From Gammaproteobacteria bacterium (lineage in GTDB: Bacteria; Pseudomonadota; Gammaproteobacteria; Burkholderiales; Burkholderiaceae_B), in the NCBI GenBank assembly GCA_018815245.1, contig JAHIXK010000015.1, positions 1-64,000 on the forward strand: DNA of 64,000 nt, written 5' to 3'. This document shows, piece after piece, positions 29,086 to 37,940 of the stretch. The notes under the pieces were generated by a model. The model worked only from the letters and a program-made list of their open reading frames with translations. It did not search any database and was not told the origin of the DNA. The position numbers were made by a program, and so were the translations under genes. The first letter of the stretch is position 1, and every line of letters begins with the position of its first letter.

Positions 29086-30201
29086 TTAACCGGAGTTCAG
29101 ATTGCGTACCCAGTTGGAAAAATCATCTGCCATGCGTTCGCTTTCCCGAATCGCACTTTGCCAAAGCGGTATGCGAATTCGATGATCAAAGTTGTAGCGT
29201 TTGAAATCGCTGCGGTCGGGGATTTTTTTCGCGGGCAAACGCTTCACAAATTCTGGTGACGGGCACACCAGAATCACATTGCTCATCCATTCAGGTTTTG
29301 CTTTGCGCACTTTCAAAAACTTGTCGAGCCAGCCGGGCGTTACGGTTGGAGCAAAATGCGGGTACAGCACCAAACCTTCCAGGCGATTGTAGGGCAGGGC
29401 GAGGTGGTAGTCGGTCAGGCCGCCGTCCCAAAAAGGGCCTTCGTGGTACTTCACTTCCGGGTGGTCTTCGCGCAGGGCTTGGGCAATTTTGTACACTGGG
29501 TTCAGTACAAATGGAATGCTGCCACTGGCCAGCAATGCATCGTGAATGTTCAGTGCATCCAGGTCTTCAATGTGGGTTGGAATGCGGTCAAAGGGTTGTT
29601 TTAACCAGTCGGTGTGCGCGCCCGGGCTTTGAAACACCCACCGTTCGAAGTAAGTGGACAGTTTGTTGCGGTTTACGCTGTTGGCCAGCACCGCACTGGC
29701 AAAGCCGCGTTTGCGTGCGCGCAGTTGTTGCGCATGGTGCAAGGGGGTAAGCCCTTTGTTGACCCACACCAGCAGTTCTTTACCGACCGGTTTCACCATG
29801 TGCTGCGCTTCTTTAGCCACCACAGCCTGCACCATGGCATGGCACACGCGGCTTATTTCATGGCGGTCAACGCCTTTGCTGTAGTCTTGCGTTTCAACAT
29901 ACTGCTGGGCAAGTCGCTTCAAGGTGGCTGCCGGGTTGCTGCTGGCTGCTGCTGCCATGCGCCACGCGCCAATAGACGCACCAATCAATTGCAGTGGTTT
30001 TACACCGTTGCTTGCACGCGTTTTTAAATGCTCGGGGCCAAGCCAATCGTTAAACAGGTATTGGTCTAGACCCTGCAGAATCAAACCTTTCGGGCCACCC
30101 GCTGCCGCAGGAATTGCGCAAATGTCTTCGGGCCTCAAGCCCTTGTTGGCAATGTGCGCCTTGGCGCGGTCGCCCATAATGATTTGAATGCTGCTTCTCA
30201 T
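29086..30201 (-). CDS. Patatin-like phospholipase
   Basis: A 371-residue protein with the patatin Ser-Asp dyad signatures: the oxyanion-type AAGGPKGLILQG near residue 35, nucleophile elbow GASIGAW at about 75-81, and DGGLTDY at about 240 with the catalytic Asp. No signal peptide, so cytoplasmic or delivered otherwise. The ATG at 30201 overlaps the pth stop (ATGA), an unusual pairing of peptidyl-tRNA hydrolase with a lipid hydrolase. Confidence 0.85.
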   Translation of the reverse strand: MRSSIQIIMGDRAKAHIANKGLRPEDICAIPAAAGGPKGLILQGLDQYLFNDWLGPEHLKTRASNGVKPLQLIGASIGAWRMAAAASSNPAATLKRLAQQYVETQDYSKGVDRHEISRVCHAMVQAVVAKEAQHMVKPVGKELLVWVNKGLTPLHHAQQLRARKRGFASAVLANSVNRNKLSTYFERWVFQSPGAHTDWLKQPFDRIPTHIEDLDALNIHDALLASGSIPFVLNPVYKIAQALREDHPEVKYHEGPFWDGGLTDYHLALPYNRLEGLVLYPHFAPTVTPGWLDKFLKVRKAKPEWMSNVILVCPSPEFVKRLPAKKIPDRSDFKRYNFDHRIRIPLWQSAIRESERMADDFSNWVRNLNSG

Positions 30202-30797
30202 GCGCACTCCGTGTGTATGTGCGTGGTGGCTTGGCCAATTTGGCCCTTCAAAATAAGCTCGGTGTGCTTGAGCAACACGTCGATCGATTTGTCGATGGTC
30301 TGCTGTTGTTCGCTGCTGGGCCGATGCAACACAAAATCAGCCACGCCTTGTTGCAAGTTTAAGCTTCTTGGGTGACCAATGCCAATGCGTGCCCGCCAGA
30401 ATTCATTGCTGCCCATGTGGGCGTGAATATCTTTCAAACCGTTGTGGCCTGCATGGCCGCCGCCTTTTTTCATCTTGATTTGGCCGGGCAGCAAATCCAG
30501 TTCGTCATGTGCAACCAGAATTTCTTCGGGTTTTATTTTAAAGAACTTTGCCAGTGTGCCCACAGCTTGCCCAGACCTGTTCATGAAGGTGGTGGGAAAC
30601 AGCAGCCACACGTCTTCGCCTGCAAATTTGATGCGTGCCATGTCGCCAAAAAAACGCTTGTCACTTTGCAAAAACACATTGTGTTTGCGCGCAAGCGCTT
30701 CCAGGTACCAAACGCCTGCATTGTGGCGGGTGTCTGCATACTGCGGGCCGGGGTTGCCAAGGCCTACAATCAATTTGATGGGGGTGTTGCTGGACAT
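30198..30797 (-). CDS. pth: Peptidyl-tRNA hydrolase
   Basis: Releases peptides from peptidyl-tRNA dropped by ribosomes. The 199-residue enzyme has VGLGNPGPQYADTRHNAG with the catalytic His, FMNRSG (Asn contact), and KKGGGHAGHNGLKDI. In relatives pth usually follows rplY directly; here they are about 4 kb apart with leuA and others in between. Confidence 0.95.
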   Translation of the reverse strand: MSSNTPIKLIVGLGNPGPQYADTRHNAGVWYLEALARKHNVFLQSDKRFFGDMARIKFAGEDVWLLFPTTFMNRSGQAVGTLAKFFKIKPEEILVAHDELDLLPGQIKMKKGGGHAGHNGLKDIHAHMGSNEFWRARIGIGHPRSLNLQQGVADFVLHRPSSEQQQTIDKSIDVLLKHTELILKGQIGQATTHIHTECA

Positions 30798-30921
30798 TTG
30801 TAATTGTTTGCTCGCTGGCTTGTTTATTCAGGGGTGAGTCCCATTACACTTGGGTAGTATTTACTTTATTTTCGCCGATAGTGCACGGCATTCCAAAACT
30901 TATTGTTTATTGATTGACTCC

Positions 30922-31638
30922 ATGAATCCTTTAACCGATGTTAACTGGCCTCCCGTGGCTGCAGCACAGGGCACTCACCAAAAGTCCCTTGCTTTTTTAC
31001 ATCAATACTTGCCTGTTACCGGTGCCCGAATTCTGGACCTTCCTTGTGGAGCAGGGGCTTTCGCCAGTGCGGCCACGCAGCTTGAGTACGATGTTCACAC
31101 CATGGATATTCACCCGAATGAGCCTTACTTCGCGGAGGCGGGCAAGCGGCGTATTGGGGATGCGAATCAGCCGTTGCCCTTCGAGGATGATTTTTTTGAT
31201 GGGGTGTGTTCAATCGAGGGCATCGAACACCTGGAAAACCCCAGCCAGTTTGTGCGCGAACTGTTTCGGGTTTTAAAGCCTGGTGGCTACTGTGTGTTGA
31301 GTACGCCCAATGTGGACAGTTATCGTTCGCGTCACAACACCTTGTGGCGGGGTTATCACCGGTATTTTCGACCAGAAAGTGACACTGAGAAAGACAGTGG
31401 ACACGTGCATCCCATTGATTTGTATTTCCTGATGGGGGCTTTCAAGAAGGCTGGTTTTGACATGCTGGAACTGGGTGTAAACAGCATGAGTGGCCGCGCA
31501 GGCCCAAGCCTGTGGCGCGAGTTCGTTCGGAAATATTTAAGCGGTTTGTATCCGCCACGATTGCGTGAAAAAGTGCCTTTTTATGGCGATGTACTGATTT
31601 ACGTGTTGAGTAAACCAGCCGATGAAACAGAAATTTGA
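30922..31638 (+). CDS. Class I SAM-dependent methyltransferase
   Basis: A 238-residue Methyltransf_11-type enzyme. Motif I ILDLPCGAGAFASAA at about 36-50, the acidic end of strand 2 (MDIHPNE), motif IV-like GVCSIEGIEHLENP, and the LKPGGYCVLSTPN stretch are clear. The C-terminal part (RPGSLWREFVRKYL-like) is basic. The substrate is not predictable; such genes often act on lipids, quinones or glycans. Convergent 40-base overlap with leuA. Confidence 0.85.
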   Translation: MNPLTDVNWPPVAAAQGTHQKSLAFLHQYLPVTGARILDLPCGAGAFASAATQLEYDVHTMDIHPNEPYFAEAGKRRIGDANQPLPFEDDFFDGVCSIEGIEHLENPSQFVRELFRVLKPGGYCVLSTPNVDSYRSRHNTLWRGYHRYFRPESDTEKDSGHVHPIDLYFLMGAFKKAGFDMLELGVNSMSGRAGPSLWREFVRKYLSGLYPPRLREKVPFYGDVLIYVLSKPADETEI

Positions 31639-33281
31639 TCAACCCTGCGCCAGGCGCTTACCAGCGCCATCAAACTGGCGGTGGTGATGTTGTCGTGAAA
31701 GCCCACGCCAAATTTGCTGCCCGGTACGTTGGGAACGCTTACTTCAATAACGGCCATGGCCTTTGATTTCGCGCCTTGACCAACGCTGCGTTCTTCGAAG
31801 CCCACAATGTCCATGGGCACCCCAAGCGCTTGCACGGCAGCATCCAGAGGGCCGTTGCCCAAGCCTTCAAGCCGTACAATTTCACCATGCTGTTGCACGG
31901 TGATTTCAATGCCTTGGCCGCCCTCTGCATCAAAAACTTTGTGGCTGATGTAGCGGGGCTGGCTGTCATCATTCTGCAAATAGGTTTGTTCAAACAAGGA
32001 CCACAATGCAGGCGATGTCATTTCCGCTGCGGTGCTGTCGCTCACCTTTTGCACCACGCTTGAAAACTCAACCTGCATGCGGCGCGGCATCACCACGCCA
32101 TGTTCGCGTTCCAGAATGTAGGCGATGCCGCCCTTGCCAGATTGGCTGTTCACGCGGATCACGCTGTCGTATGTGCGGCCCACGTCCATCGGGTCGATGG
32201 GCAAGTAGGGTACTTCCCAAATGCCATTGGGTGTTTGAATGTCGAAGCCTTTTTTAATCGCGTCTTGGTGCGACCCTGAAAACGCGGTGTACACCAGGTC
32301 GCCTACATACGGGTGGCGGGGGTGAATGGGCAGTTGCGTGCAACTTTCCACCACGCGGGCTACGGCGTTGATGTCGGAAAAATCAAGGTTCGGGTGCACG
32401 CCTTGGGTGTACATGTTCAATGCAAGGGTAACAATATCGACGTTGCCGCAACGTTCGCCATTGCCAAACAAGCAGCCTTCCACGCGTTGTGCGCCGGCCA
32501 TCATTGCCAGTTCGGCGGTGGCCACGCCGGTGCCGCGGTCGTTGTGCGGGTGCACGGAAAGCACCACATGCTCGCGGCGATGTAAACGTCTGTCCATCCA
32601 CTCAATTTGATCGGCGAACACATTGGGTGTGCTCCATTCCACCGTGGTGGGCAGGTTGATGATGATCTTGCGATTCGGCCCGGCTTCCCAGGCCTCAATG
32701 GCGGTGTTGCAGGCCTGCAGGGCCACATCCAGTTCAGTCATGTTGAAACATTCGGGCGAGTATTGCAAAACCCACTGTGTTTCAGGGTGCGCGTCGGTCA
32801 GTTCTTTCACCTTTTGCACGCGGTTTTTTACCATGTCGATTACTTCGGGCACAGTCATGCGGAACACCGTATTTCTCCACACGGGTGCGGTGGAGTTGTA
32901 GATGTGGACGATTGCGCTTTTGGCGCCAATCACCGATTCCACTGTTCGCTCGATAAGCTCATCACGAGCCTGGGTCATGACCATGGGGGTAACGCCTTCC
33001 GGAATCAAATCATTGTTGATTAAATGCCGAACCACGTCGAAGTCGATCTGCGAGGCGGCGGGAAAGCCCACCTCAATTTCCTTGAAGCCAATGCGCACCA
33101 ATTCCTTGAAGAAGTCCAGTTTGGTGGCCACGCTCATGGGCTCGAAAATCGCCTGGTTGCCGTCGCGCAAATCGGTGCTTAACCAGATTGGCGCATTTTC
33201 GATGGCCTTGTTGGGCCATGTTCTGTCGGGCAGGTCCACTTTGTAAGCGGGGCGATATTTGTTGGCGGGGTTCTTCAACAT
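31599..33281 (-). CDS. leuA: 2-isopropylmalate synthase
   Basis: First committed step of leucine synthesis (acetyl-CoA plus 2-oxoisovalerate). A 560-residue enzyme of the longer LeuA type starting with NKYRPAYKVDLPDRTWPNK. The catalytic TIM barrel has STDLRDGNQA near residue 35 and the metal site SVHPHNDRGTG at about 245. The C-terminal LeuA dimer/leucine-binding domain is present, so feedback inhibition is expected. Divergent from an Lrp/AsnC-type regulator gene, which may control it. Confidence 0.95.
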   Translation of the reverse strand: MLKNPANKYRPAYKVDLPDRTWPNKAIENAPIWLSTDLRDGNQAIFEPMSVATKLDFFKELVRIGFKEIEVGFPAASQIDFDVVRHLINNDLIPEGVTPMVMTQARDELIERTVESVIGAKSAIVHIYNSTAPVWRNTVFRMTVPEVIDMVKNRVQKVKELTDAHPETQWVLQYSPECFNMTELDVALQACNTAIEAWEAGPNRKIIINLPTTVEWSTPNVFADQIEWMDRRLHRREHVVLSVHPHNDRGTGVATAELAMMAGAQRVEGCLFGNGERCGNVDIVTLALNMYTQGVHPNLDFSDINAVARVVESCTQLPIHPRHPYVGDLVYTAFSGSHQDAIKKGFDIQTPNGIWEVPYLPIDPMDVGRTYDSVIRVNSQSGKGGIAYILEREHGVVMPRRMQVEFSSVVQKVSDSTAAEMTSPALWSLFEQTYLQNDDSQPRYISHKVFDAEGGQGIEITVQQHGEIVRLEGLGNGPLDAAVQALGVPMDIVGFEERSVGQGAKSKAMAVIEVSVPNVPGSKFGVGFHDNITTASLMALVSAWRRVDQISVSSAGLLNT

Positions 33282-33422
33282 GCTGCGTTGGCCTGAAACG
33301 TTAATCCATGAAACACAGTGTAGGTGTTATGCCGCGAAATATGATTGCGTTTGTTGCTTTGATAAATCTAATAATTAGCAGATAATTGCTTATATTTTGA
33401 ATTTATAGGAATAAAAATCGAA

Positions 33423-33890
33423 ATGCAGGAACTTGACCGATACGACAAACGAATTTTGACCTTGTTGCAAACCGATGGGCGAATGAGCAATCAGGATTTG
33501 GCCGATGCAATCGGCTTGTCGCCCTCGCCATGTTTGCGCCGTGTGAAAGCGCTGGAGGATGCAGGGCTGATTACAGGTTACAGGGCATTGGTGGATGCGA
33601 AAAAATTGGGCTACAGCTTGATGGCGCTGATTTACATTTCAATGGACCAGCACACGCCTGAACGCTTCGCCAGTTTTGAAGGGGCAATTGCCGCAATTCC
33701 CGAGGTGCTGGAATGCCTGTTGATCACCGGGCAGCAGGCCGACTACCAGTTGAAGGTGATTGTGGCCGACATGGATGGTTACCAGAATTTGTTGCTGAAT
33801 AAAATTACCCGCATCAAAGGGGTAAGCGGTGTGCATACCAGTTTTGTACTGCGCCGGGTGGTGGACAAAACCGAAGTGCCGGTGCCTTAG
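33423..33890 (+). CDS. Lrp/AsnC-family transcriptional regulator
   Basis: A 155-residue regulator with an N-terminal winged HTH (LDRYDKRILTLLQTDGRMSNQDLADAIGLSPSPCLRRVKALEDAGLI) and a C-terminal RAM domain that binds amino acids. The 141-bp gap to divergent leuA is AT-rich and long enough for a shared control region. Control of leuA by leucine is a reasonable guess, not shown. Confidence 0.92.
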   Translation: MQELDRYDKRILTLLQTDGRMSNQDLADAIGLSPSPCLRRVKALEDAGLITGYRALVDAKKLGYSLMALIYISMDQHTPERFASFEGAIAAIPEVLECLLITGQQADYQLKVIVADMDGYQNLLLNKITRIKGVSGVHTSFVLRRVVDKTEVPVP

Positions 33891-33893
33891 GCG

Positions 33894-34541
33894 TCAGGCT
33901 TGGTTTTGCAGCATGTTTTGAATCATCATGCCGCCCCCGCCAATCAGCACGCCGAAATACACAATCGAGGCCACATTGGCCAAGTGGCCCAGCAGCACTG
34001 CTGCGCCATCGCGTTGAATCAAACCCACTGCCAGGAACAACAGGGCGATGCCGGGTACCGTGTTGCTAAAGGGTATGAATCCAAAAGGTGCCATCAGCAA
34101 CACGGCGCCCAATATCAAGGCGCCATCATTGATGATGTTCATCATGCGGCCTTGTGTTAGCCAGGCCATGCGGTGTGGGCGGCTTACTTTTTCCAGGCGC
34201 GGAATCCACACCAAACCTTTTTCAAGTGCGTGGCGCAATTTGTCGGCGGGCAGGGCGCGTTCTTTGAAGCGTTTGGGCAACCACAGGGTGCGTCCGAAAA
34301 TCCGGCTAATGCCGATCAGTAAAATGGCAGCGCCAAAAATAGTGCTGACCCCGGGAATGGACACGGGCACCATGAACACCAAGGTAAGAAAGGCCACCAG
34401 CAGCAGCATGCCTTCGCGGCCAACAAGTTCCAGAATTTCACCCAGGCTGACCGTGTTGGCTGGAAGTTGTTCAATGACAAGCCTGATTTGCTCGCCCAGC
34501 GTGCGTTCGTCGGTGGAATGTATATTGTTCAATTCAGGCAC
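33894..34541 (-). CDS. ExoD-family membrane protein
   Basis: A 215-residue protein of the exopolysaccharide synthesis ExoD type: about four hydrophobic segments (REGMLLLVAFLTLVFMVPVS, STIFGAAILLIGISRIFG, ALILGAVLLMAPFGFIPFS, TVPGIALLFLAVGL) and the conserved PHRMAWL region. The start is GTG at 34541. Its molecular role is not established. It ends three bases from the convergent Lrp-type gene. Confidence 0.85.
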   Translation of the reverse strand: MPELNNIHSTDERTLGEQIRLVIEQLPANTVSLGEILELVGREGMLLLVAFLTLVFMVPVSIPGVSTIFGAAILLIGISRIFGRTLWLPKRFKERALPADKLRHALEKGLVWIPRLEKVSRPHRMAWLTQGRMMNIINDGALILGAVLLMAPFGFIPFSNTVPGIALLFLAVGLIQRDGAAVLLGHLANVASIVYFGVLIGGGGMMIQNMLQNQA

Positions 34542-34580
34542 TGTAATTGATGGTGATCAAGGCATTTATTGTGCCCATAA

Positions 34581-34613
34581 AAAAAGCCGCTGGACCAAGG
34601 TGCAGCGGCTTTT
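34581..34613. terminator. Rho-independent terminator after rplY
   Basis: The stem AAAAGCCGCTG / CAGCGGCTTTT has a 10-base loop and, on the minus strand, ends in a run of seven T. It lies 26 bases past the rplY stop codon. Confidence 0.85.
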
Positions 34614-34638
34614 ACGAAGACTAACTTGCAACAGCGAT

Positions 34639-35226
34639 TTACTCGTCGCCGCCTTTTGCAGCACCAGCCTTGATTTTCACGCTGACCACGGACAGGTCTT
34701 GCTGGCCGTGGTTGGGGATGCTTACGCCTTCAGGGAACTGAAGTTCAGTCACGTGGATGGAGCGCTTGGTAACATCCAGTACGCTGCAATCTACAGCGAT
34801 GAATTCTGGCAGGTCTTTGGGCAAGCATTCGATTTCGATCTGGTTGGCTACAAAAGTAACCAGACCCGCGTACAGCTTCACAGCAGGGCTTTCCAGGTGG
34901 CCAGAGAAGTGCAAAGGCACGTTCATGTGGATCTTCTGGTTGCTGTCGATACGCTGAAAGTCGATGTGCAGCAACTGCGCCTTGTAAGGGTGTGACTGAT
35001 AGTCGCGCAGCAACACTTGCTGTGACTTGCCGTCAATTTCCAGATCCAGAATGCTGGAGTGGAATTTTTCCTTTTGCAGCGCGTGCCACAGGGGGTTGTG
35101 TTCAATTGACACAGCCTGAGCTTCCTGATTTGCGCCATAAACAATGCCAGGTACCTGGCCAGCACGACGCAGGCGGCGGCTCGCTCCGGAACCCTGCTCT
35201 GTGCGGGATGTTGCAACTACTTTCAT
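34639..35226 (-). CDS. rplY: 50S ribosomal protein L25/general stress protein Ctc
   Basis: A 195-residue L25 of the long CTC type: the N-terminal 5S-rRNA-binding domain (ATSRTEQGSGASRRLRRAGQVPGIVYG) and the C-terminal beta domain (PEGVSIPNHGQQDLSVVSVKIK). It follows prs, probably in one transcript ending at the terminator at 34581-34613. Confidence 0.95.
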   Translation of the reverse strand: MKVVATSRTEQGSGASRRLRRAGQVPGIVYGANQEAQAVSIEHNPLWHALQKEKFHSSILDLEIDGKSQQVLLRDYQSHPYKAQLLHIDFQRIDSNQKIHMNVPLHFSGHLESPAVKLYAGLVTFVANQIEIECLPKDLPEFIAVDCSVLDVTKRSIHVTELQFPEGVSIPNHGQQDLSVVSVKIKAGAAKGGDE

Positions 35227-35325
35227 GTTGATTCTCCAAATTTGACTTCACCGCGACCAGTGAAACCAAGTTATGCGGCACTTGAGGGCGTCCGCAAAAA
35301 AGCCCAAAAACTGTTTTGCTACTTC

Positions 35326-36279
35326 TTAATCGATAAACAGCGAACTGACGGAATCGGAGCGCACGATGCGGCGAATGGTTTCGGCCAGCAGTTCGTCTAC
35401 GCTCAACACCCGAATGGTATTGCTGTTTTGGGCTTCCTCTGACAAAGGAATGGTGTCGGTTACCACCAGTTCGTCCAGATCCGATTCTTCCACGCGCTGA
35501 ATGGCGCCGCCAGACAACACGGGGTGTGTACAGTAAGCCACCACTTTCTTGGCACCGTTGGCTTTCAGGGCGGCTGCGGCTTTGCACAATGTGTTGGCTG
35601 TGTCGACCATGTCGTCCATGATCACGCAGGTGCGGTCTTTCACGTCGCCAATAATGTTCATGACCTCGGCCACATTGGCGCGGGGGCGGCGTTTGTCGAT
35701 AATTGCCAAATCGCAATTCAGGCGTTTGGCCAGTGCGCGGGCACGAACCACGCCACCCACGTCGGGTGACACCACCATCAGGTTGTCCAGGTTTTGCTTC
35801 CACACGTCGCCGAGCAACACGGGCGATGCGTAAATATTGTCCACAGGGATGTCGAAAAAGCCCTGAATCTGGTCGGCATGCAAGTCCATGGTCAGCACGC
35901 GGTCTACACCGACCACCTGCAACATGTTGGCCACTACCTTTGCGGTAATTGCAACACGGGAAGAGCGCACTCGGCGGTCTTGACGGGCATAACCAAAATA
36001 AGGAATTGCAGCGGTAATGCGGCCGGCTGATGCGCGCTTGAGCGCGTCGATCATGACCATCATTTCCATGAGGTTGTCATTCGTGGGGGCGCAAGTAGAT
36101 TGCAGCACAAACACGTCTTTCCCGCGGACGTTCTCGTTGATCTCGACCATCACTTCGCCATCTGAGAAGCGGCCCACGGTGGCTTTGCCCAGTGGAATGT
36201 TCAACTGTTTTGCAACAGACTCAGCCAATGCGGGAATTGCATTGCCGGTGAAGATCATCAGACTGCTGTCGCTTGCCAT
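35326..36279 (-). CDS. prs: Ribose-phosphate pyrophosphokinase
   Basis: Makes PRPP for nucleotide, histidine and tryptophan synthesis. The 317-residue protein has [23 protein letters not shown], the [10 protein letters not shown] loop, [13 protein letters not shown] and the PRPP-binding loop [13 protein letters not shown]. Lies between tRNA-Gln and rplY, an order common in Betaproteobacteria. Confidence 0.96.
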   Translation of the reverse strand: MASDSSLMIFTGNAIPALAESVAKQLNIPLGKATVGRFSDGEVMVEINENVRGKDVFVLQSTCAPTNDNLMEMMVMIDALKRASAGRITAAIPYFGYARQDRRVRSSRVAITAKVVANMLQVVGVDRVLTMDLHADQIQGFFDIPVDNIYASPVLLGDVWKQNLDNLMVVSPDVGGVVRARALAKRLNCDLAIIDKRRPRANVAEVMNIIGDVKDRTCVIMDDMVDTANTLCKAAAALKANGAKKVVAYCTHPVLSGGAIQRVEESDLDELVVTDTIPLSEEAQNSNTIRVLSVDELLAETIRRIVRSDSVSSLFID

Positions 36280-36317
36280 TGTTTACCCCGGGGCTTGACG
36301 TGTGCGTTGGCGAAATA

Positions 36318-36347
36318 AAAAAAGGGCCAACCTGTGGCTGGCCCTTT
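36318..36347. terminator. Rho-independent terminator after tRNA-Gln
   Basis: The hairpin AAAGGGCCA / TGGCCCTTT with a short loop is followed on the minus strand by seven T. It lies just past the 3' end of tRNA-Gln and before prs, so it should separate the lolB-ispE-tRNA unit from prs. Confidence 0.8.
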
Positions 36348-36352
36348 GGTAT

Positions 36353-36429
36353 TGGCAGAGGAGGAAGGACTCGAACCTTCGAATGCCGGAATCAAAATCC
36401 GGTGCCTTAACCAACTTGGCGACTCCCCT
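36353..36429 (-). tRNA. tRNA-Gln (anticodon TTG)
   Basis: A 77-nt cloverleaf including CCA: acceptor stem AGGGGAG with CTCCTCT (one G-U pair), D-arm region GCCAAGTTGGTTAAGGC, anticodon stem CCGGA/TCCGG with loop TTTTGAT (anticodon TTG, reads CAA), and T-arm with GGTTCGAGTC. The gene lies between ispE and prs. Confidence 0.95.
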
Positions 36430-36444
36430 AAAACTTTTTTCGAT

Positions 36445-37362
36445 TCAAGCCATGATTTTACATTCAAACCATTTTCCGGCTTTCAATTCAGGTGCGTCGG
36501 CAACTGCTGCCACTGCGCTGCTGAGCTGGCTTGGGCTGGCAAACACAGCAAACATGGCGGAGCCGGAACCTGACATTCGAATCAATTGCGGGTTGAACCT
36601 TGCAACACAGCTTGCAAAAACACCAAATTGGTGTTCCCAGTCTGGGAAGTTGCTCGACACAACAGCTTGCAAAGCATTCTGTGTGTTTGCCTTCAAAAAG
36701 GCCATCAACTCGCTATTCATTCGGCGGGCCGAATCGAAGACCGCTATTTTGACGTCACTTGAGTTGCGTGTCAATTGCGGATCGCTAAAAATTTTTGGTG
36801 TTGGGCAAGAAAGTGGTGGTTTATAGACAATTAAATGGCCCGAGACTCCGGAAATCGGCGTGATGATCTCGCCAATGCCTTCGACAAAGGCACTGTTGTT
36901 CTGCAAAAAGAAGGGCACGTCGGCGCCCAGTTGCAAACCGGCTTCTGCCAGTTTTTCATCGGAAACCGGATTGCCGTGGTGGTGTTGAAGCAGGCGCAGC
37001 ACGGTGGCCGCATTGCTGCTGCCGCCGCCCAGCCCGGCTTGTTCTGGAATATTTTTCTTCACTTGAATGCGTACAGCATGGCTTTGGCCAAGGCCTGCCT
37101 GCGCGTAAAACGCTTTGCAGGCGCGAACGGTCAGGTCAGTTTCCGCTGGCAGGTGCACCAGGTCACCCTCACGTTCAATGTTCAGCTGACCGTTTTCGGT
37201 GGGGCGCAAGCTTAGTGACACTTCGTCGGCCAGGGTGATCGGGCAGAAAATGCTTTGCAGCAGGTGATAGCCGTCGGCCCGGCGCCCGGTGATGTGTAAA
37301 AACAGGTTGATTTTGCCCGGCGACAATGCAGACAGGGTGGTGGTTGGCTGGGCGGTGTGCAC
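36445..37362 (-). CDS. ispE: 4-diphosphocytidyl-2-C-methyl-D-erythritol kinase
   Basis: Fourth step of the MEP isoprenoid pathway. A GHMP kinase with PGKINLFLHITGRRADGYH at the N-terminus, the ATP loop AGLGGGSSNAATVL and the C-terminal SGSGSAMFAVF. The start is either GTG at 37362, five bases after the lolB stop, or GTG at 37383, inside lolB; neither has a good ribosome site, and 37362 gives the usual length before PGKINLF. In series with lolB and tRNA-Gln. Confidence 0.94.
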   Translation of the reverse strand: MHTAQPTTTLSALSPGKINLFLHITGRRADGYHLLQSIFCPITLADEVSLSLRPTENGQLNIEREGDLVHLPAETDLTVRACKAFYAQAGLGQSHAVRIQVKKNIPEQAGLGGGSSNAATVLRLLQHHHGNPVSDEKLAEAGLQLGADVPFFLQNNSAFVEGIGEIITPISGVSGHLIVYKPPLSCPTPKIFSDPQLTRNSSDVKIAVFDSARRMNSELMAFLKANTQNALQAVVSSNFPDWEHQFGVFASCVARFNPQLIRMSGSGSAMFAVFASPSQLSSAVAAVADAPELKAGKWFECKIMA

Positions 37363-37366
37363 GGGT

Positions 37367-37936
37367 TTACTTGCGCAAGGCACCGCGTGGGATCAGGTCA
37401 ATTCGGCCCGATGTGTTGTTCTCGACAAATACAACGCGATACCGACCGTTGTTGTTTTCCCAGGCCCAATTGGCGGGCAAGGTGGGTAGCTCATCGGGGT
37501 TGGGGTTTTCCATCCACTGAACCAGTGCCTCGGCGGGCAGCTCAACAGGGAACATCAGGTCGAACAGGCTTTGCCAGTTTTTGGCCAGGTACACGCGGCC
37601 GTCGGCAGCGCGCACTTCATAGAATTCACCCAGACGCTTCGCGCTGCCCAGGGACGGGCCAAGCGTTGAATTCACTTCGAGGTAGGCAATTTCAGGAGCC
37701 TGGCTTGGCCCGGAGCGGCCTGACCGCCATTCGTAGGTGCCGGAAATGGAATCGGCCTCTATTTTGCCGTCGGCTTGTTCCACTTTCCAGATCAGGCCGA
37801 AGCGGCCGTGGTGGCAGCTGGACTGAATGGCCCCGCAATCCACTTCAGTGGATTCGTCTTTTCCAAGGGTGCTGCAGGCACCCAATGTCGCGCTGATCAT
37901 GGCCATGCAAACAAGGCGCAAAAACGACAAAGACAT
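37367..37936 (-). CDS. lolB: Outer-membrane lipoprotein receptor LolB
   Basis: Inserts lipoproteins into the outer membrane after receiving them from LolA. A 189-residue lipoprotein: signal peptide with lipobox (ATLGAC, Cys at about 21), then a LolB-like beta-barrel half with the central YEWRSGRSGPSQ stretch. The sequence is divergent from E. coli LolB; the call leans on the ispE-tRNA-Gln-prs context as well as the fold-like pattern. Start ATG 37936, four bases after the TPR gene stops. Confidence 0.8.
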   Translation of the reverse strand: MSLSFLRLVCMAMISATLGACSTLGKDESTEVDCGAIQSSCHHGRFGLIWKVEQADGKIEADSISGTYEWRSGRSGPSQAPEIAYLEVNSTLGPSLGSAKRLGEFYEVRAADGRVYLAKNWQSLFDLMFPVELPAEALVQWMENPNPDELPTLPANWAWENNNGRYRVVFVENNTSGRIDLIPRGALRK

Positions 37937-37940
37937 GAAT

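Noticed and set aside
34048-34995. A 315-codon plus-strand open frame
   Set aside because: It runs antisense across the end of rplY, a terminator and the ExoD-like gene, so it is not a real gene.
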